Origin: Sphingobacteriales bacterium
GTDB taxonomy: Bacteria > Bacteroidota > Bacteroidia > Chitinophagales > CAIOSU01
Assembly: GCA_027483645.1 (NCBI GenBank)
Contig: JAIXUD010000009.1
Span: 180,814-244,813, forward strand
Direction of reading: 5' to 3'
DNA: 64,000 nt
The notes beneath the pieces are model-generated. The model worked only from the letters and a program-made list of their open reading frames with translations, made no database searches and was not told the DNA's origin. The position numbers and the translations under genes are program-made. Positions 1 through 9,349 of the stretch are shown here, in pieces (the first letter of the stretch is position 1; each line of letters opens with the position of its first letter).

Positions 1-1181
1 TCGGTAAAGTCGAAGCTTTTCAGCTTCTGGGCAAGCATTTTTATCTTGTTGTGGAAGATCTCTTCGCCGTTCGGCACTTGTTTGCGCTCAAACTTTTTAC
101 CGCTAATACGCTCTAATTGGGCCACTTTGAACATCTCGCGGCTGTGAACGATAGAGATAGAGATACCGCTACGGCCGGCGCGGCCAGTACGACCACTACG
201 GTGAATGTAGGCTTCCAAATCATCAGGCAACTCGTAATTGATAACGTGCGTAAGGTGGTCAACGTCGATACCACGGGCTGCCACGTCGGTAGCTACCAAT
301 AGTTGTATACCACGGTTACGGAAACGTGCCATTACCTCGTCGCGCTGTTGCTGGGTAAGGTCGCCGTACAATGCATCGGCATTGTAGCCGTCCTCCATCA
401 GCTTAGTCGCAATCTCGCGGGTCTCGCGGCGGGTGCGGCAAAACACGATGCCATAAATATCAGGGTGCAAATCGGCAATACGTTTCAGGCCCTCGTAACG
501 GTCCTTGGCGCTTATTACATAGTAGTCGTGCTGTACGGTAGTTGCACCGGCATTTTTGCTACCCATGGTAATCTCTTCCGGATTGTTCATATACCTCTTA
601 GAGATACGGGCAATTTCCGTAGGCATGGTAGCACTGAAAAGCAAAGTCTGCTTTTCGGCAGGGGTTCCGGATAGGATAAAATCCAAATCCTCTTTGAAAC
701 CCATGTTCAGCATCTCGTCCGCCTCATCCAGTACCAAGTACTTAATGGCTTGTAGCTTCAGGGCGCCTTTGTTAATCATATCCAGCACACGGCCAGGAGT
801 ACCTACCACAATCTGGGCACCGCGACGCAGGTCCTTGATTTGCATAGAGATACTAGCACCACCATAAACGGCAACAATGTTGATGCCTTTCATGTGTTTG
901 GAGAACTCCTTCAAGTCGCCAACAATTTGAATGGCCAGCTCGCGGGTAGGGCTTAGGATAAGCGCTTGGATGTCGTTGCTAAACGGCTCAATGAGGTGCA
1001 ACACCGGCAAACCGAACGCAGCAGTCTTTCCTGTGCCTGTTTGGGCAAGGGCAACCAAGTCGTTTTTAGAGTTAAGCAGGTGTGGAATGGTTCTTTCCTG
1101 GATAGGAGTAGGATTCAAGAATCCGAGTTCGCTAACGGCGCGAACGAGTTCCGGTTTGAGGCCGGTTTCTTCAAATGTCAT
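1..1181 (-). CDS. DEAD-box ATP-dependent RNA helicase, 3' end cut by window edge
   Basis: ATP-dependent RNA helicase of the DeaD/CsdA type, which unwinds RNA duplexes in ribosome assembly, decay and cold adaptation. Translating the complement from ATG at 1181 gives about 393 residues with the core motifs in order: Q-motif region, AQTGTGKT (motif I), [17 protein letters not shown] (inside LDEADEM), SAT, then in RecA domain 2 TDVAARGID and HRSGRTGRAG. The frame is open to base 1, so the C-terminal tail is missing. That tail is often a DbpA-like RNA-binding domain in this family. It is divergent from groES, and a minus-strand -7 box lies about 85 bp upstream of the start. A second, RhlE-type paralogue lies at 10006-11325. 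The family is certain. Which subfamily cannot be settled without the C-terminus. Confidence 0.93.
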   Translation of the reverse strand, partial: MTFEETGLKPELVRAVSELGFLNPTPIQERTIPHLLNSKNDLVALAQTGTGKTAAFGLPVLHLIEPFSNDIQALILSPTRELAIQIVGDLKEFSKHMKGINIVAVYGGASISMQIKDLRRGAQIVVGTPGRVLDMINKGALKLQAIKYLVLDEADEMLNMGFKEDLDFILSGTPAEKQTLLFSATMPTEIARISKRYMNNPEEITMGSKNAGATTVQHDYYVISAKDRYEGLKRIADLHPDIYGIVFCRTRRETREIATKLMEDGYNADALYGDLTQQQRDEVMARFRNRGIQLLVATDVAARGIDVDHLTHVINYELPDDLEAYIHRSGRTGRAGRSGISISIVHSREMFKVAQLERISGKKFERKQVPNGEEIFHNKIKMLAQKLKSFDFT

Positions 1182-1266
1182 AAGATGTTGTTGCTCCCGT
1201 TCTGCCCGCCAACAATTCTAGCCATTAGGGAGCAACCAGGGAAAATGTTAATAATCAATTTCGCTG

Positions 1267-1274
1267 CAAAGATA
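1267..1274 (-). promoter_or_regulatory. -7 promoter box of the DEAD-box helicase
   Basis: The minus strand reads TATCTTTG, a full match to the Bacteroidetes -7 consensus TAnnTTTG, and continues as CAGC. The groES promoter on the other strand has the same TATCTTTGCAGC core. It predicts a leader of roughly 80 nt for the helicase mRNA. No clear -33 TTTG is visible. Confidence 0.55.
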
Positions 1275-1382
1275 CGGATATTTTATTACCGCGCCAGTTT
1301 TATTTATTTATGGTTGTTCCGGCTTCTTTGCGGTGTGTAAACCGAAGGGGCGGAAGGAAAGTTCAGTTAACAAGGGGGTTCA

Positions 1383-1415
1383 CCAATCAACCAATAACCA
1401 ATTAACCAATAACTA
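1383..1415. repeat. 7/8-bp degenerate tandem tract, CCAATAA dialect
   Basis: CCAAT recurs with spacings 8, 7, 8 in this interval of the divergent helicase/groES spacer (units CCAATCAA, CCAATAA, CCAATTAA, CCAATAA). It belongs to the same dialect as the tracts at 1831-1974, 7787-7817, 21124-21214 and 22989-23072. No gene is visible in the rest of this 375-bp spacer apart from the two promoter boxes. Confidence 0.7.
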
Positions 1416-1502
1416 AACCCTGCCACCTTTTCACCCAAAATGTCAAATTTCCCCTCCCCAACTGCCAACTTGCCAGTAAATAGCACTTGGCACAACTAAT
1501 GC

Positions 1503-1510
1503 TATCTTTG
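1503..1510 (+). promoter_or_regulatory. -7 promoter box of groES-groEL
   Basis: TATCTTTG matches TAnnTTTG and lies 46 bp before the groES ATG. A TTGG lies about 13 bp upstream, closer than the usual -33 spacing, so the -33 element is uncertain. No CIRCE heat-shock inverted repeat is seen between here and groES. Confidence 0.6.
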
Positions 1511-1556
1511 CAGCACAGTAAAAAAACACCTTTATAACCCTAAAAGTCACATTTAT

Positions 1557-1830
1557 ATGTCAGTAAACATTAAACCCCTTGCAGACCGCGTGCTGGTGAA
1601 AGCCGACGCTGCTGAAGAAACCACCAAGAGTGGCCTATTTATCCCTGATACCGCCAAAGAGAAGCCTATGCGTGGCGTAGTTATCGCCGTAGGAAACGGT
1701 AAAGTGGATGAGCCCATCACTGTAAAAGTTGGCGACAAAGTATTGTATGGCAAATATGCCGGCACTGAGTTGAGCGTAGAAGGCGAAGAGTACCTTATTA
1801 TGCGCGAAAGCGATATCTATGCAATACTAT

Positions 1831-1832
<2 letters not shown>
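1557..1832 (+). CDS. groES: Co-chaperonin GroES (Hsp10)
   Basis: The 10-kDa lid of the GroEL folding chamber; seven copies cap the GroEL ring in the cytoplasm. The 91-residue product has normal length. It opens with the family signature [12 protein letters not shown] and contains the mobile-loop region ([13 protein letters not shown]) that docks on GroEL and the [13 protein letters not shown] core strand. It is followed 143 bp later by groEL in the same orientation. The intervening spacer is filled by a heptad tract that reaches to within 1 bp of the groEL start. Confidence 0.98.
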
Positions 1833-3616
<1,784 letters not shown>

Positions 3617-3644
3617 TCTGCTTCTTTTGCTTATAATATTTTAG

Positions 3645-3676
3645 AACGCCCCACTCTTCCGAGTGGGGCGTTTTTT
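3645..3676 (+). terminator. Rho-independent terminator of groES-groEL
   Basis: A perfect 12-bp stem (AACGCCCCACTC with GAGTGGGGCGTT) around a TTCC tetraloop runs straight into TTTTTT. It sits 28 bp after the groEL stop. Confidence 0.93.
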
Positions 3677-3736
3677 ATATTGGTAGGTGAATCATGTTAC
3701 CAATTTGTTTTTTATCTGCATAGCTCTAAGACTATT

Positions 3737-4450
3737 ATGAAATACATGACTTCTCTTGCATTAATTTTAATAGCAACCCTTGTTTCCAGTTGTGTAGGTT
3801 CATCTAAAGAGGTGGAGAATGCATCTTTTGCACAGTTATTTAGCTTTGACTCTAACTTTATCGTACCAATAGATACTCCAGCAAGTTTTGTAAAAAACTA
3901 TGAAGGTGAGGATAATGTACTGTTTGCTTTTGTTGGCAAGAAGGTATCAGTTGAACCCTTACCATCAAAATGGTTATCAATGGATGCTTGCTTTAAAGCT
4001 AGGTATGCTATTCAGCAGAAAGTCTATGGGCAATTTCAAGAAGATACGATTGAGTTTGTTGTGTTCGACCATTACGGCATACCCGCGTTCTCCATGTTTG
4101 AAAATGTGCTATTGTTTGTTTCGGCTGAAAATGGCACTTACTACCACCAAAAGTACATGTATAATGAAGTGTACCGAACCAAAGATGGCAGATGGGCAGG
4201 GCCATATGCTAAGGAAGACTATCAACACAGTAATAACAAAAATACACCCATTAAGCCCATTCCAATTGATTTCATGGAAGAGGTTTCCCATCCATTGGGA
4301 GACGACATACAGTTTCAGGTAAAACACTTTTATCCCAAACCCTACTATAAAGTTGAGGGTAAAAAAGTCATTGCTGTTTATGGTAACTATGTTGAAGAGT
4401 TGTTTGCCCTAAAAAGAGATGGTTTTTTAACAGCGCGAGGTTTGTTTTAA
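3737..4450 (+). CDS. Hypothetical lipoprotein
   Basis: No family recognised. The chosen ATG at 3737 puts a lipoprotein signal peptide at the N-terminus (MKYMTSLALILIATLVSSC, lipobox VSSC with Cys about 19), so the 237-residue product is probably exported and lipid-anchored. A longer frame begins at 3680 but would start next to the groEL terminator and bury the signal peptide. The rest is a soluble domain rich in aromatic residues with no cofactor motif. The coding sequence is visibly more AT-rich than groEL and most neighbours, so it may be acquired or simply under weak selection. It is a single-gene unit followed by the repeat cluster. Confidence 0.7.
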   Translation: MKYMTSLALILIATLVSSCVGSSKEVENASFAQLFSFDSNFIVPIDTPASFVKNYEGEDNVLFAFVGKKVSVEPLPSKWLSMDACFKARYAIQQKVYGQFQEDTIEFVVFDHYGIPAFSMFENVLLFVSAENGTYYHQKYMYNEVYRTKDGRWAGPYAKEDYQHSNNKNTPIKPIPIDFMEEVSHPLGDDIQFQVKHFYPKPYYKVEGKKVIAVYGNYVEELFALKRDGFLTARGLF

Positions 4451-4513
4451 GCGGCTTTGCCCCGCCACTCTGGCTCATGACATGGGCCTGCAACACGGCC
4501 GTTTAACCCCCAT

Positions 4514-4563
4514 CTAGCGCAAGCATTTGCTTGTGCTTTTTATGCGACCAGTATTTACTGGTC
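4514..4563. repeat. REP-like double dyad
   Basis: Two adjacent dyads: AGCGCAAGC/GCTTGTGCT around ATTT (4515-4536) followed by a T-run, and GACCAGTA/TACTGGTC around TT (4546-4563). Paired small dyads in an intergenic space are typical of bacterial REP elements. The first may also terminate the lipoprotein transcript. Confidence 0.6.
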
Positions 4564-4600
4564 TACGTAACACGGCAACACAACACAGGCCATCTTCCAG

Positions 4601-4658
4601 CATCATCCCGCACCGCACCGACCACCCCCAACCCCTCCTTGAAAAAAGGAGGGGAGCT
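4601..4658 (-). repeat. CTCCCCTCC palindromic repeat, copy R1 (short form)
   Basis: On the minus strand it reads AGCTCCCCTCC...GGAGGGGTTGGGGGTGGTCGG. The inner spacer is shortened to a few bases compared with R2-R4. Its first 40 bases (4601-4640) match 5391-5430 of copy R4 at 39 of 40 positions, a direct repeat across the DUF559 gene. Confidence 0.8.
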
Positions 4659-4720
4659 TACATATTGCGTTTGAAATAAAACTCAATCCGTTACCCGTTT
4701 TGGTGCCGCTCAATAGAGCC

Positions 4721-4805
4721 GAAGCGCTGGCAGCTCCCCTCCTTAGCCTAGCCTTTTTTGAGCGTTTGGAAAAGGAGGGGTTGGGTGTGGTTGCACGCAA
4801 CACGG
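4721..4805 (+). repeat. CTCCCCTCC palindromic repeat, copy R2
   Basis: Plus orientation: GAAGCGCTGGCAGCTCCCCT, then a spacer with TTTTTTGAGCGTTTG, then AAGGAGGGGTTGGG and TGGTTGCACGCAACAC. CCCCTCCTT pairs with AAGGAGGGG. It shares its 5' flank GAAGCGCTGGCAGC with copy R3. Confidence 0.8.
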
Positions 4806-4856
4806 TAACATAACAACAAAGCTCAACATAATCATCCAGTGAGCGCCAAAAATGCG

Positions 4857-4940
4857 GAAGCGCTGGCAGCTCCCCTCCTTAGCCCGACCTTTTTGAGCGT
4901 TTGAAGAAGGAGGGGTTGGGGGTGGTTGCACGTAATGCGG
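4857..4940 (+). repeat. CTCCCCTCC palindromic repeat, copy R3
   Basis: Plus orientation, near-identical to R2 (same GAAGCGCTGGCAGC lead, CCCCTCCTT/AAGGAGGGG dyad, spacer with TTTTTGAGCGTTTG, tail GGGGGTGGTTGCACG). It is the copy closest upstream of the DUF559 gene, ending 70 bp before its ATG. Confidence 0.8.
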
Positions 4941-4989
4941 GCAGCAATTGATTGCAAAAATAATTAGCCAATAATTTGCTATTTAATTT

Positions 4990-5010
4990 AGTGTAAATTA
5001 TATTTACACT
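4990..5010. promoter_or_regulatory. Perfect 21-bp palindrome abutting the DUF559 start codon
   Basis: AGTGTAAAT and ATTTACACT are exact reverse complements around TAT, and the right arm ends at the base before ATG 5011. A weak -7 box (TAATTTAG, 4984-4991) overlaps its left end. The position suits an operator for a repressor or a translation-blocking hairpin; which of these is inference. Confidence 0.6.
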
Positions 5011-5373
5011 ATGACACAGCAAATACACAACCTAAAGCCATTGAAAGAATACCGAAGGGCTTTGAGAAGCAACGGTACGCCAGAAGAGGCGATGCTATGG
5101 AATGCACTACGCAACAGCCAACTAGAAGGTAAGAAGTTCCGGCGGCAACATAGCATCGGCAATTATATTGTCGACTTCTATTGCCCTAGCGAAAAGATTG
5201 TAATTGAACTGGACGGACAGCCACACTTTAATCCAGGTGCGCAAGCAAACGATTTCGAACGAGATGAATGGTTAAGGTCCCAACATTTCAGGGTGCTACG
5301 GTTTGAAAACTGCGAAGTAAGAAAAGATGTGAACAGGGTCATAGAGGCTATCCGGAAGGTGATATTTGAATAG
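5011..5373 (+). CDS. DUF559 domain endonuclease-like protein
   Basis: The 120-residue protein is a full-length member of the DUF559 family, which belongs to the PD-(D/E)XK/Vsr-like nuclease superfamily. Visible hallmarks are an N-terminal helical region (PEEAMLWNALRNSQL), then KFRRQHSIGNYIVDFYC with the candidate metal ligand Asp55, IELDGQPH with Glu66 and Asp68, and the C-terminal FRVLRFEN. All catalytic acids appear intact, so it is probably active. The family's biological role is not established. The gene stands alone, preceded by a perfect palindrome at its start codon. It is bracketed by palindromic repeats in opposite orientations (R2 and R3 upstream, R4 downstream), suggesting nuclease and repeats travel or act together. 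Domain call is firm; function is inference. Confidence 0.9.
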   Translation: MTQQIHNLKPLKEYRRALRSNGTPEEAMLWNALRNSQLEGKKFRRQHSIGNYIVDFYCPSEKIVIELDGQPHFNPGAQANDFERDEWLRSQHFRVLRFENCEVRKDVNRVIEAIRKVIFE

Positions 5374-5390
5374 GTTTCACCACCTTCAAA

Positions 5391-5470
5391 CATCATCCCG
5401 CACCGCACCGACCACCCCCAGCCCCTCCTTCTTCAAACGCTCAAAAAGGCTAGGCTAAGGAGGGGAGCTC
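5391..5470 (-). repeat. CTCCCCTCC palindromic repeat, copy R4
   Basis: Minus orientation copy starting 17 bp after the DUF559 stop. Its complement reads GAGCTCCCCTCCTTAGCCTA, a spacer with TTTTTGAGCGTTTGAAG, then AAGGAGGGGCTGGGGGTGG. With R3 it forms an inverted pair around the nuclease gene; with R1 it forms a direct repeat of 40 bp. From 5471 to 5735 I see no gene. Confidence 0.8.
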
Positions 5471-5735
5471 CGACTTCTCGGCTAGTTGGTTAATTTACTT
5501 CTCACTGTGAAAGGAAGCTTTAAATATCAACGCGGAAACAGGTTGATGTCGCGAACTTTACAGCTCCCCATCACTCTGCGAAAGTTACAATTCCGCAGCA
5601 CTGAAGACAAGAGGCTTTGCCTCATTTCACACCATGCACGTCACGCAATACCCTACCCCTACCCTACCCTCCAACTCTTTTCTGTTCCTTAGAAGTACGG
5701 TGACATTTCGGCCACTTTACCCTCACCCCACGCAC

Positions 5736-5936
5736 ATGACTAAAGTTTTGATAACCGGCGCTACCGGCAATGTGGGCATGGAGGTAGTAAAGGCGCTACA
5801 GCAAATGCCCCAAGGCTTACAGCTGTATGCTGGGGTAAGGGATGCGGCTACCGATTGGGTGCAGCGGCTTACTGGTAAGCCGAGCAACAGCTTGGTGCAG
5901 TTTATAGCGGATAACCGAAAGTTGCTTACCGCATAG
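5736..5936 (+). pseudogene. NmrA-like NAD(P)-binding protein remnant with internal deletion
   Basis: The 66-residue frame starts with a Rossmann nucleotide-binding motif (VLITGATGNVGMEV) of NmrA-like short-chain dehydrogenases, enzymes normally near 290 residues. After about residue 41 (ATDWVQ) the text jumps to RLTGKPSNSLVQFIADNRK. This resembles the extreme C-terminus of the same family (TGRPPRSFxxFxxxN). Some 220 residues in the middle are missing, yet the frame is kept. It lacks the catalytic and substrate regions, so it is almost certainly non-functional. It lies next to the repeat cluster and convergent with the SLC13 gene. The junction assignment rests on memory of the family, not an alignment. 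Confidence 0.65.
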
Positions 5937-5962
5937 CTTCGCTTCACCTAGTTCACCATAAA

Positions 5963-7738
5963 CTAAAACGGGTACATCCACGGGATGATAAACGTAGCCA
6001 ATAACCACATAATAATGGTGAGCGGGGTGCCGATGATTACGTAATCTTTAAAGCGGTAGTTGCCCGGGCCATATATCATGGCGTTGGTTTGGTAGCCCAT
6101 CGGGGTCATAAATGCCATACTTGCGGCAAAGGTTACCGCCATCAAAAACGGCCGTGGGTCTACATCAATAGCTTGTGCCGTTACTATGGCAATAGGCGCC
6201 AACAGCGCCGCAGTAGCATTGTTGCTCATAAAGTTGGTGAGCAAAAAAGTAACCCCAAAAAATGCCGAAAGCATTACGTGCGGGCCATAACTGCCTAGCA
6301 AATTCACCATGTTTTCCGCAAGCAGTTTATCAGCACCTGTTTTTTGGAGTGCCAGACCCATAGAAAGCACCCCAGCGAGCATAAATATCACCTTCCAGTG
6401 CACGGCCTTATAAGCCTCTTCAGGCGTTATGGTGCGTATCAATATCAGCAATACCACGCCTAACACAGCCGCCAAAGTGATGGGGGCAAGCCCCGTAGCA
6501 GCTACCACCACTATGGCCAAAGCTATCAGCAGCGTGGGTATCATGTGCTTAAAATTGTATTTCTCCGGCTGGTATTCCGATAGCAGCAGCACATCCTCCG
6601 ATTCCTTCAGCTCGAGCATTTGGGTAGGGTCGGCTTTTATTAGTAGCACATCGCCTTGTTGCAGCACTACCTTGCTTAGCCGCTCATGATGGGTGCCCTC
6701 TCTACTTCTTATCGCAATTACCAGTGCATCGTAGTGGTTTTTAAAGCGCAATTGCGATAAAGAGCGGTCAACAAAACTACTGGTAGATGGTATCATCACT
6801 TCATATAGTTTGTAACGGTCGTCGGCAAGGTTAATATCGTTTACCTTTTTGGCAGCGCTCATTATTGCCCCTTTTCGGTGTTGCAACTTCTCCATGCTCG
6901 GTAAGTCGCATACTATTTTCAGTTCGTCCCCCTCAAGTAATTCAGTACTCACATCCAGCCTCAACGTTCTGCCATTGCGGGTTATTTGTATCACCTGTAG
7001 GTTCTCGTCAGTGCCAATGGGCGATTCATTGAGGCGCTTACCCACCGATGGCGAATCTGCCTGCAAGATTATCTCCGTTAGGTAACTCCCGAGGTCGAAG
7101 GTATCGGTTAAGTCTTGCTCTACCTTTCGCTTAGGCAATAGAAACTGCCCAACTGCTACTATATAAATAATACCGGCAACCAAAAACCAGATACCCCCGC
7201 GGGTAAGCTCAAAAATACCGAAGGGCTCCAAGCCATTGGCTTCGGCTATACCACTTACTAATATGTTGGTAGAAGTGCCCAGTAAAGTACAGATGCCCCC
7301 TAGCAGCGCGCCAAACGATAGCGGCATCAGCATTTTAGCTGGGCTTATTTTGGTATCGCGCGATACTTGCATTACCACAGGCATTAGTAGCGCCACCACT
7401 GCAGTATCATTAATAAATGCAGAGAGTACCCCAGCAGAAGACATAAGGACTAACAAAAATAAGGTGTAGCTTTTTTTCCCCACAGTGGTGAGAATACCCC
7501 CAACATGTGACAATGCCCCAGCCCTGAAGATTGCGGCACTAAGCACAAACATGGCGGCTACAGTAATGGTAGCTGAGTTAGTAAATCCAGAAAAGCCCTC
7601 TTCGGGAGTGAGGATGCCGCTCACTACAAAAGCAAGCATTATCAACATTGCGATAGTATCTATCGATAACTTTTCCCAGATAAAAAGAACAATTGCGACA
7701 GCAATCACGCCCAATACAAAGGCAATTTCGAAGGTCAT
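5963..7738 (-). CDS. SLC13-family (DASS) permease with two TrkA-C domains
   Basis: Inner-membrane carrier of the SLC13/DASS type, a family that moves sulfate or di- and tricarboxylates with sodium. At 591 residues it has hydrophobic segments in residues 1-195 and 390-591. Between them is a soluble insert holding two RCK_C/TrkA-C ligand-binding modules (roughly 205-285 and 295-375). Family signatures are visible: SAFINDTAVVALLMPV near 108 and LTNFMSNNATAALLAP near 500, the paired Asn-containing hairpins that bind substrate. The TrkA-C modules suggest cytosolic ligand control. Substrate cannot be told from sequence. It is monocistronic, on the minus strand, and convergent with the NmrA remnant. 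Confidence 0.88.
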   Translation of the reverse strand: MTFEIAFVLGVIAVAIVLFIWEKLSIDTIAMLIMLAFVVSGILTPEEGFSGFTNSATITVAAMFVLSAAIFRAGALSHVGGILTTVGKKSYTLFLLVLMSSAGVLSAFINDTAVVALLMPVVMQVSRDTKISPAKMLMPLSFGALLGGICTLLGTSTNILVSGIAEANGLEPFGIFELTRGGIWFLVAGIIYIVAVGQFLLPKRKVEQDLTDTFDLGSYLTEIILQADSPSVGKRLNESPIGTDENLQVIQITRNGRTLRLDVSTELLEGDELKIVCDLPSMEKLQHRKGAIMSAAKKVNDINLADDRYKLYEVMIPSTSSFVDRSLSQLRFKNHYDALVIAIRSREGTHHERLSKVVLQQGDVLLIKADPTQMLELKESEDVLLLSEYQPEKYNFKHMIPTLLIALAIVVVAATGLAPITLAAVLGVVLLILIRTITPEEAYKAVHWKVIFMLAGVLSMGLALQKTGADKLLAENMVNLLGSYGPHVMLSAFFGVTFLLTNFMSNNATAALLAPIAIVTAQAIDVDPRPFLMAVTFAASMAFMTPMGYQTNAMIYGPGNYRFKDYVIIGTPLTIIMWLLATFIIPWMYPF

Positions 7739-7786
7739 GTGTGGTTAGTTTGCACAAAAAGACAATCAATTTAAGAGCCAATATTT

Positions 7787-7817
7787 GGTTTTTGGTTGAT
7801 TGGTTACTAGTTACTAG
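7787..7817. repeat. Short heptad tract upstream of the permease
   Basis: GGTTTTT, GGTTGATT, GGTTACT, AGTTACT follow each other in the TTGGTTA dialect, 49 bp upstream of the permease start. A small palindrome TCGCCT-T-AGGCGA follows at 7824-7836. Nothing else is seen in the 263-bp divergent spacer 7739-8001. Confidence 0.65.
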
Positions 7818-8001
7818 CTTGTGTCGCCTTAGGCGAGGGTTATTGGTGTTCCTTTATTGCAGTTGGATTTATCACATTACTAAAGCTGGTAATAACTTGT
7901 CGCAATCAACCCGAAAAAGGTCTTAATTGCACATGCCAAGTGATTGGATAGTTAACTATTTTTACAATACCAAACTACACTGTAAACACAACAAATATCG
8001 C

Positions 8002-8421
8002 ATGAGCAATTTTACCAAAATAACTATAGAGACTACCGTAAAAGCTCAAGTAGAAAAGGTATGGACCGTATGGACCAGCCCAGAACACATCACGCAATGG
8101 AACAACGCCTCACCCGACTGGCATACCCCCCGTGCAGAAAACGACCTTCGCAAAGGTGGTAAGTTTCTGTCGCGCATGGAGGCCAAAGATGGCAGCTTCG
8201 GTTTCGATTTTGAAGGTGTGTACGATGAAGTTGTTACCCACAAGCGTATTTCCTACAGCCTCGAGGATGGAAGGCAGACGGAAATAACCTTTGCTGCCAT
8301 AGGCAACGCTACCCAAGTGGTAGAAACCTTTGATGCAGAAGGCACTAACCCCATCGAGATGCAGCAAGCGGGATGGCAGGCCATTTTGGATAACTTTAAG
8401 AGGTATGCTGAGCAGGCGTAA
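8002..8421 (+). CDS. SRPBCC (AHSA1-type START-like) domain protein
   Basis: A small ligand-binding helix-grip protein of 139 residues, normal length for the AHSA1/START-like group. The N-terminal ITIETTVKAQVEKVWTVWTS and C-terminal QAGWQAILDNFKRYAE are characteristic (the latter resembles GWxxILxNFKxYLE in many Bacteroidetes homologues). ATG 8002 was preferred to the frame start at 7927 because the family begins a few residues before this IETTV strand. The natural ligand is unknown. Single gene between the permease and the DUF6855-like protein. Confidence 0.85.
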   Translation: MSNFTKITIETTVKAQVEKVWTVWTSPEHITQWNNASPDWHTPRAENDLRKGGKFLSRMEAKDGSFGFDFEGVYDEVVTHKRISYSLEDGRQTEITFAAIGNATQVVETFDAEGTNPIEMQQAGWQAILDNFKRYAEQA

Positions 8422-8540
8422 ACTGTTTGTCGTATATTGAGCTTAAGTACTTACGGCGCTTTTGCATCATTCTCAACTATCTAGTATCCTAACCCAATCC
8501 ACTGGCTAATTGCCTATTTTGTGTAGCAAAACCAACTATT

Positions 8541-8939
8541 ATGGAAGGCACCAAAGAAAATCGCTGGAAACTGAAAACCCCTCCCCTGTCATCAGAATAC
8601 GAAATGTACCGGGATAATGTGAAAGGCCAAGACGTGATTGTTTGCGTAGTGGGCAAAACTACCTTGCACTATGATGCCCGCGCCATAAACGACCTGCACA
8701 GCATGCTGCAAGTGCATGGCGACTGGATGGAACTGGGCAGCGCCGACGAGCAAAAGCCCGCCAAAGATGGCACTGTAGAAGCCTGGGGCCGCTCAGATAG
8801 AAACCCCATTCGCGGTTGGTATGGCTTAAAGAGTGGGCTGCGTGGTCGCTTCGGTATGTACATGCCGCCGCTGCTGGAGAAGCTGGGCCTTGCGGAGGTA
8901 ACCCACGAGGCTAAGGGGAATAAGATGCGGGCGAAGTAA
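8541..8939 (+). CDS. Conserved hypothetical protein, DUF6855-like
   Basis: The 132-residue soluble protein resembles a conserved family I recall as DUF6855; that label is from memory and not firm. Distinctive conserved-looking stretches are MEGTKENRWKLKTPP, HGDWMELGSADEQKPAK, GTVEAWGR and GWYGLKSGLRGRFG, ending with a basic tail. There is no signal peptide, membrane segment or nucleotide-binding motif. Function is unknown. It runs convergent with the small cytochrome c gene, 11 bp apart. Confidence 0.75.
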   Translation: MEGTKENRWKLKTPPLSSEYEMYRDNVKGQDVIVCVVGKTTLHYDARAINDLHSMLQVHGDWMELGSADEQKPAKDGTVEAWGRSDRNPIRGWYGLKSGLRGRFGMYMPPLLEKLGLAEVTHEAKGNKMRAK

Positions 8940-8950
8940 TGGAAACTAAC

Positions 8951-9280
8951 CTATCTACTCCCCATCGTAACCAAATATCTAAGTATCAGCTCTTGGCCAT
9001 CGGCATTTAGTACTTCACCTTTCTTGTTTACTTTGGCGGCCATGCGGGGCACTATTTTCTGCCACTGCTCCTCGCTTTTGGATGCCGGGTTTTTAAGGCC
9101 ATGGCAGTTGCCGCAATGGGTGGTAAACAAGGTTTTGCCTTGATCCAATTGCTGCAAGGTATAGCCAGGATATTTAGCGGCTATACGGTCAACATCAGCG
9201 TTGGTGGGCGTTATAACCATTTTGGTGGAAGCGCAGCTTACTAGAAAGAGCAGGGCGTAGAGTAATATGGCAGTTTTCAT
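8951..9280 (-). CDS. Small c-type cytochrome lipoprotein
   Basis: Monoheme cytochrome c of 109 residues. The N-terminus (MKTAILLYALLFLVSC) is a lipoprotein signal ending in lipobox LVSC, so the mature protein is tethered on the periplasmic side. One heme attachment site, CGNCH, sits near residue 56, with a downstream Met (IVPRMAAKV) as plausible distal ligand. Such small cytochromes pass electrons in the periplasm; the partner is unknown. It is transcribed from the same strand as the 4-TM protein 69 bp upstream, possibly as one unit. Confidence 0.87.
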   Translation of the reverse strand: MKTAILLYALLFLVSCASTKMVITPTNADVDRIAAKYPGYTLQQLDQGKTLFTTHCGNCHGLKNPASKSEEQWQKIVPRMAAKVNKKGEVLNADGQELILRYLVTMGSR

Positions 9281-9349
9281 GGACTATATTGAAGTTACAA
9301 TATTAGCAAAACAAAACAAACCATCACTAACGTTCAACCAGATATTCCG

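Noticed and set aside
1511-1556. CIRCE/HrcA heat-shock operator before groES
   Set aside because: No TTAGCACTC-N9-GAGTGCTAA type inverted repeat is present.
4603-4931. Two overlapping minus-strand frames rich in TPNPS/PPTPP
   Set aside because: They are translations of the palindromic repeats R1-R3, not genes.
4451-5935. Genomic island or prophage remnant
   Set aside because: Only a single small nuclease, repeats and a gene remnant; no integrase, attachment-site repeat or phage gene.
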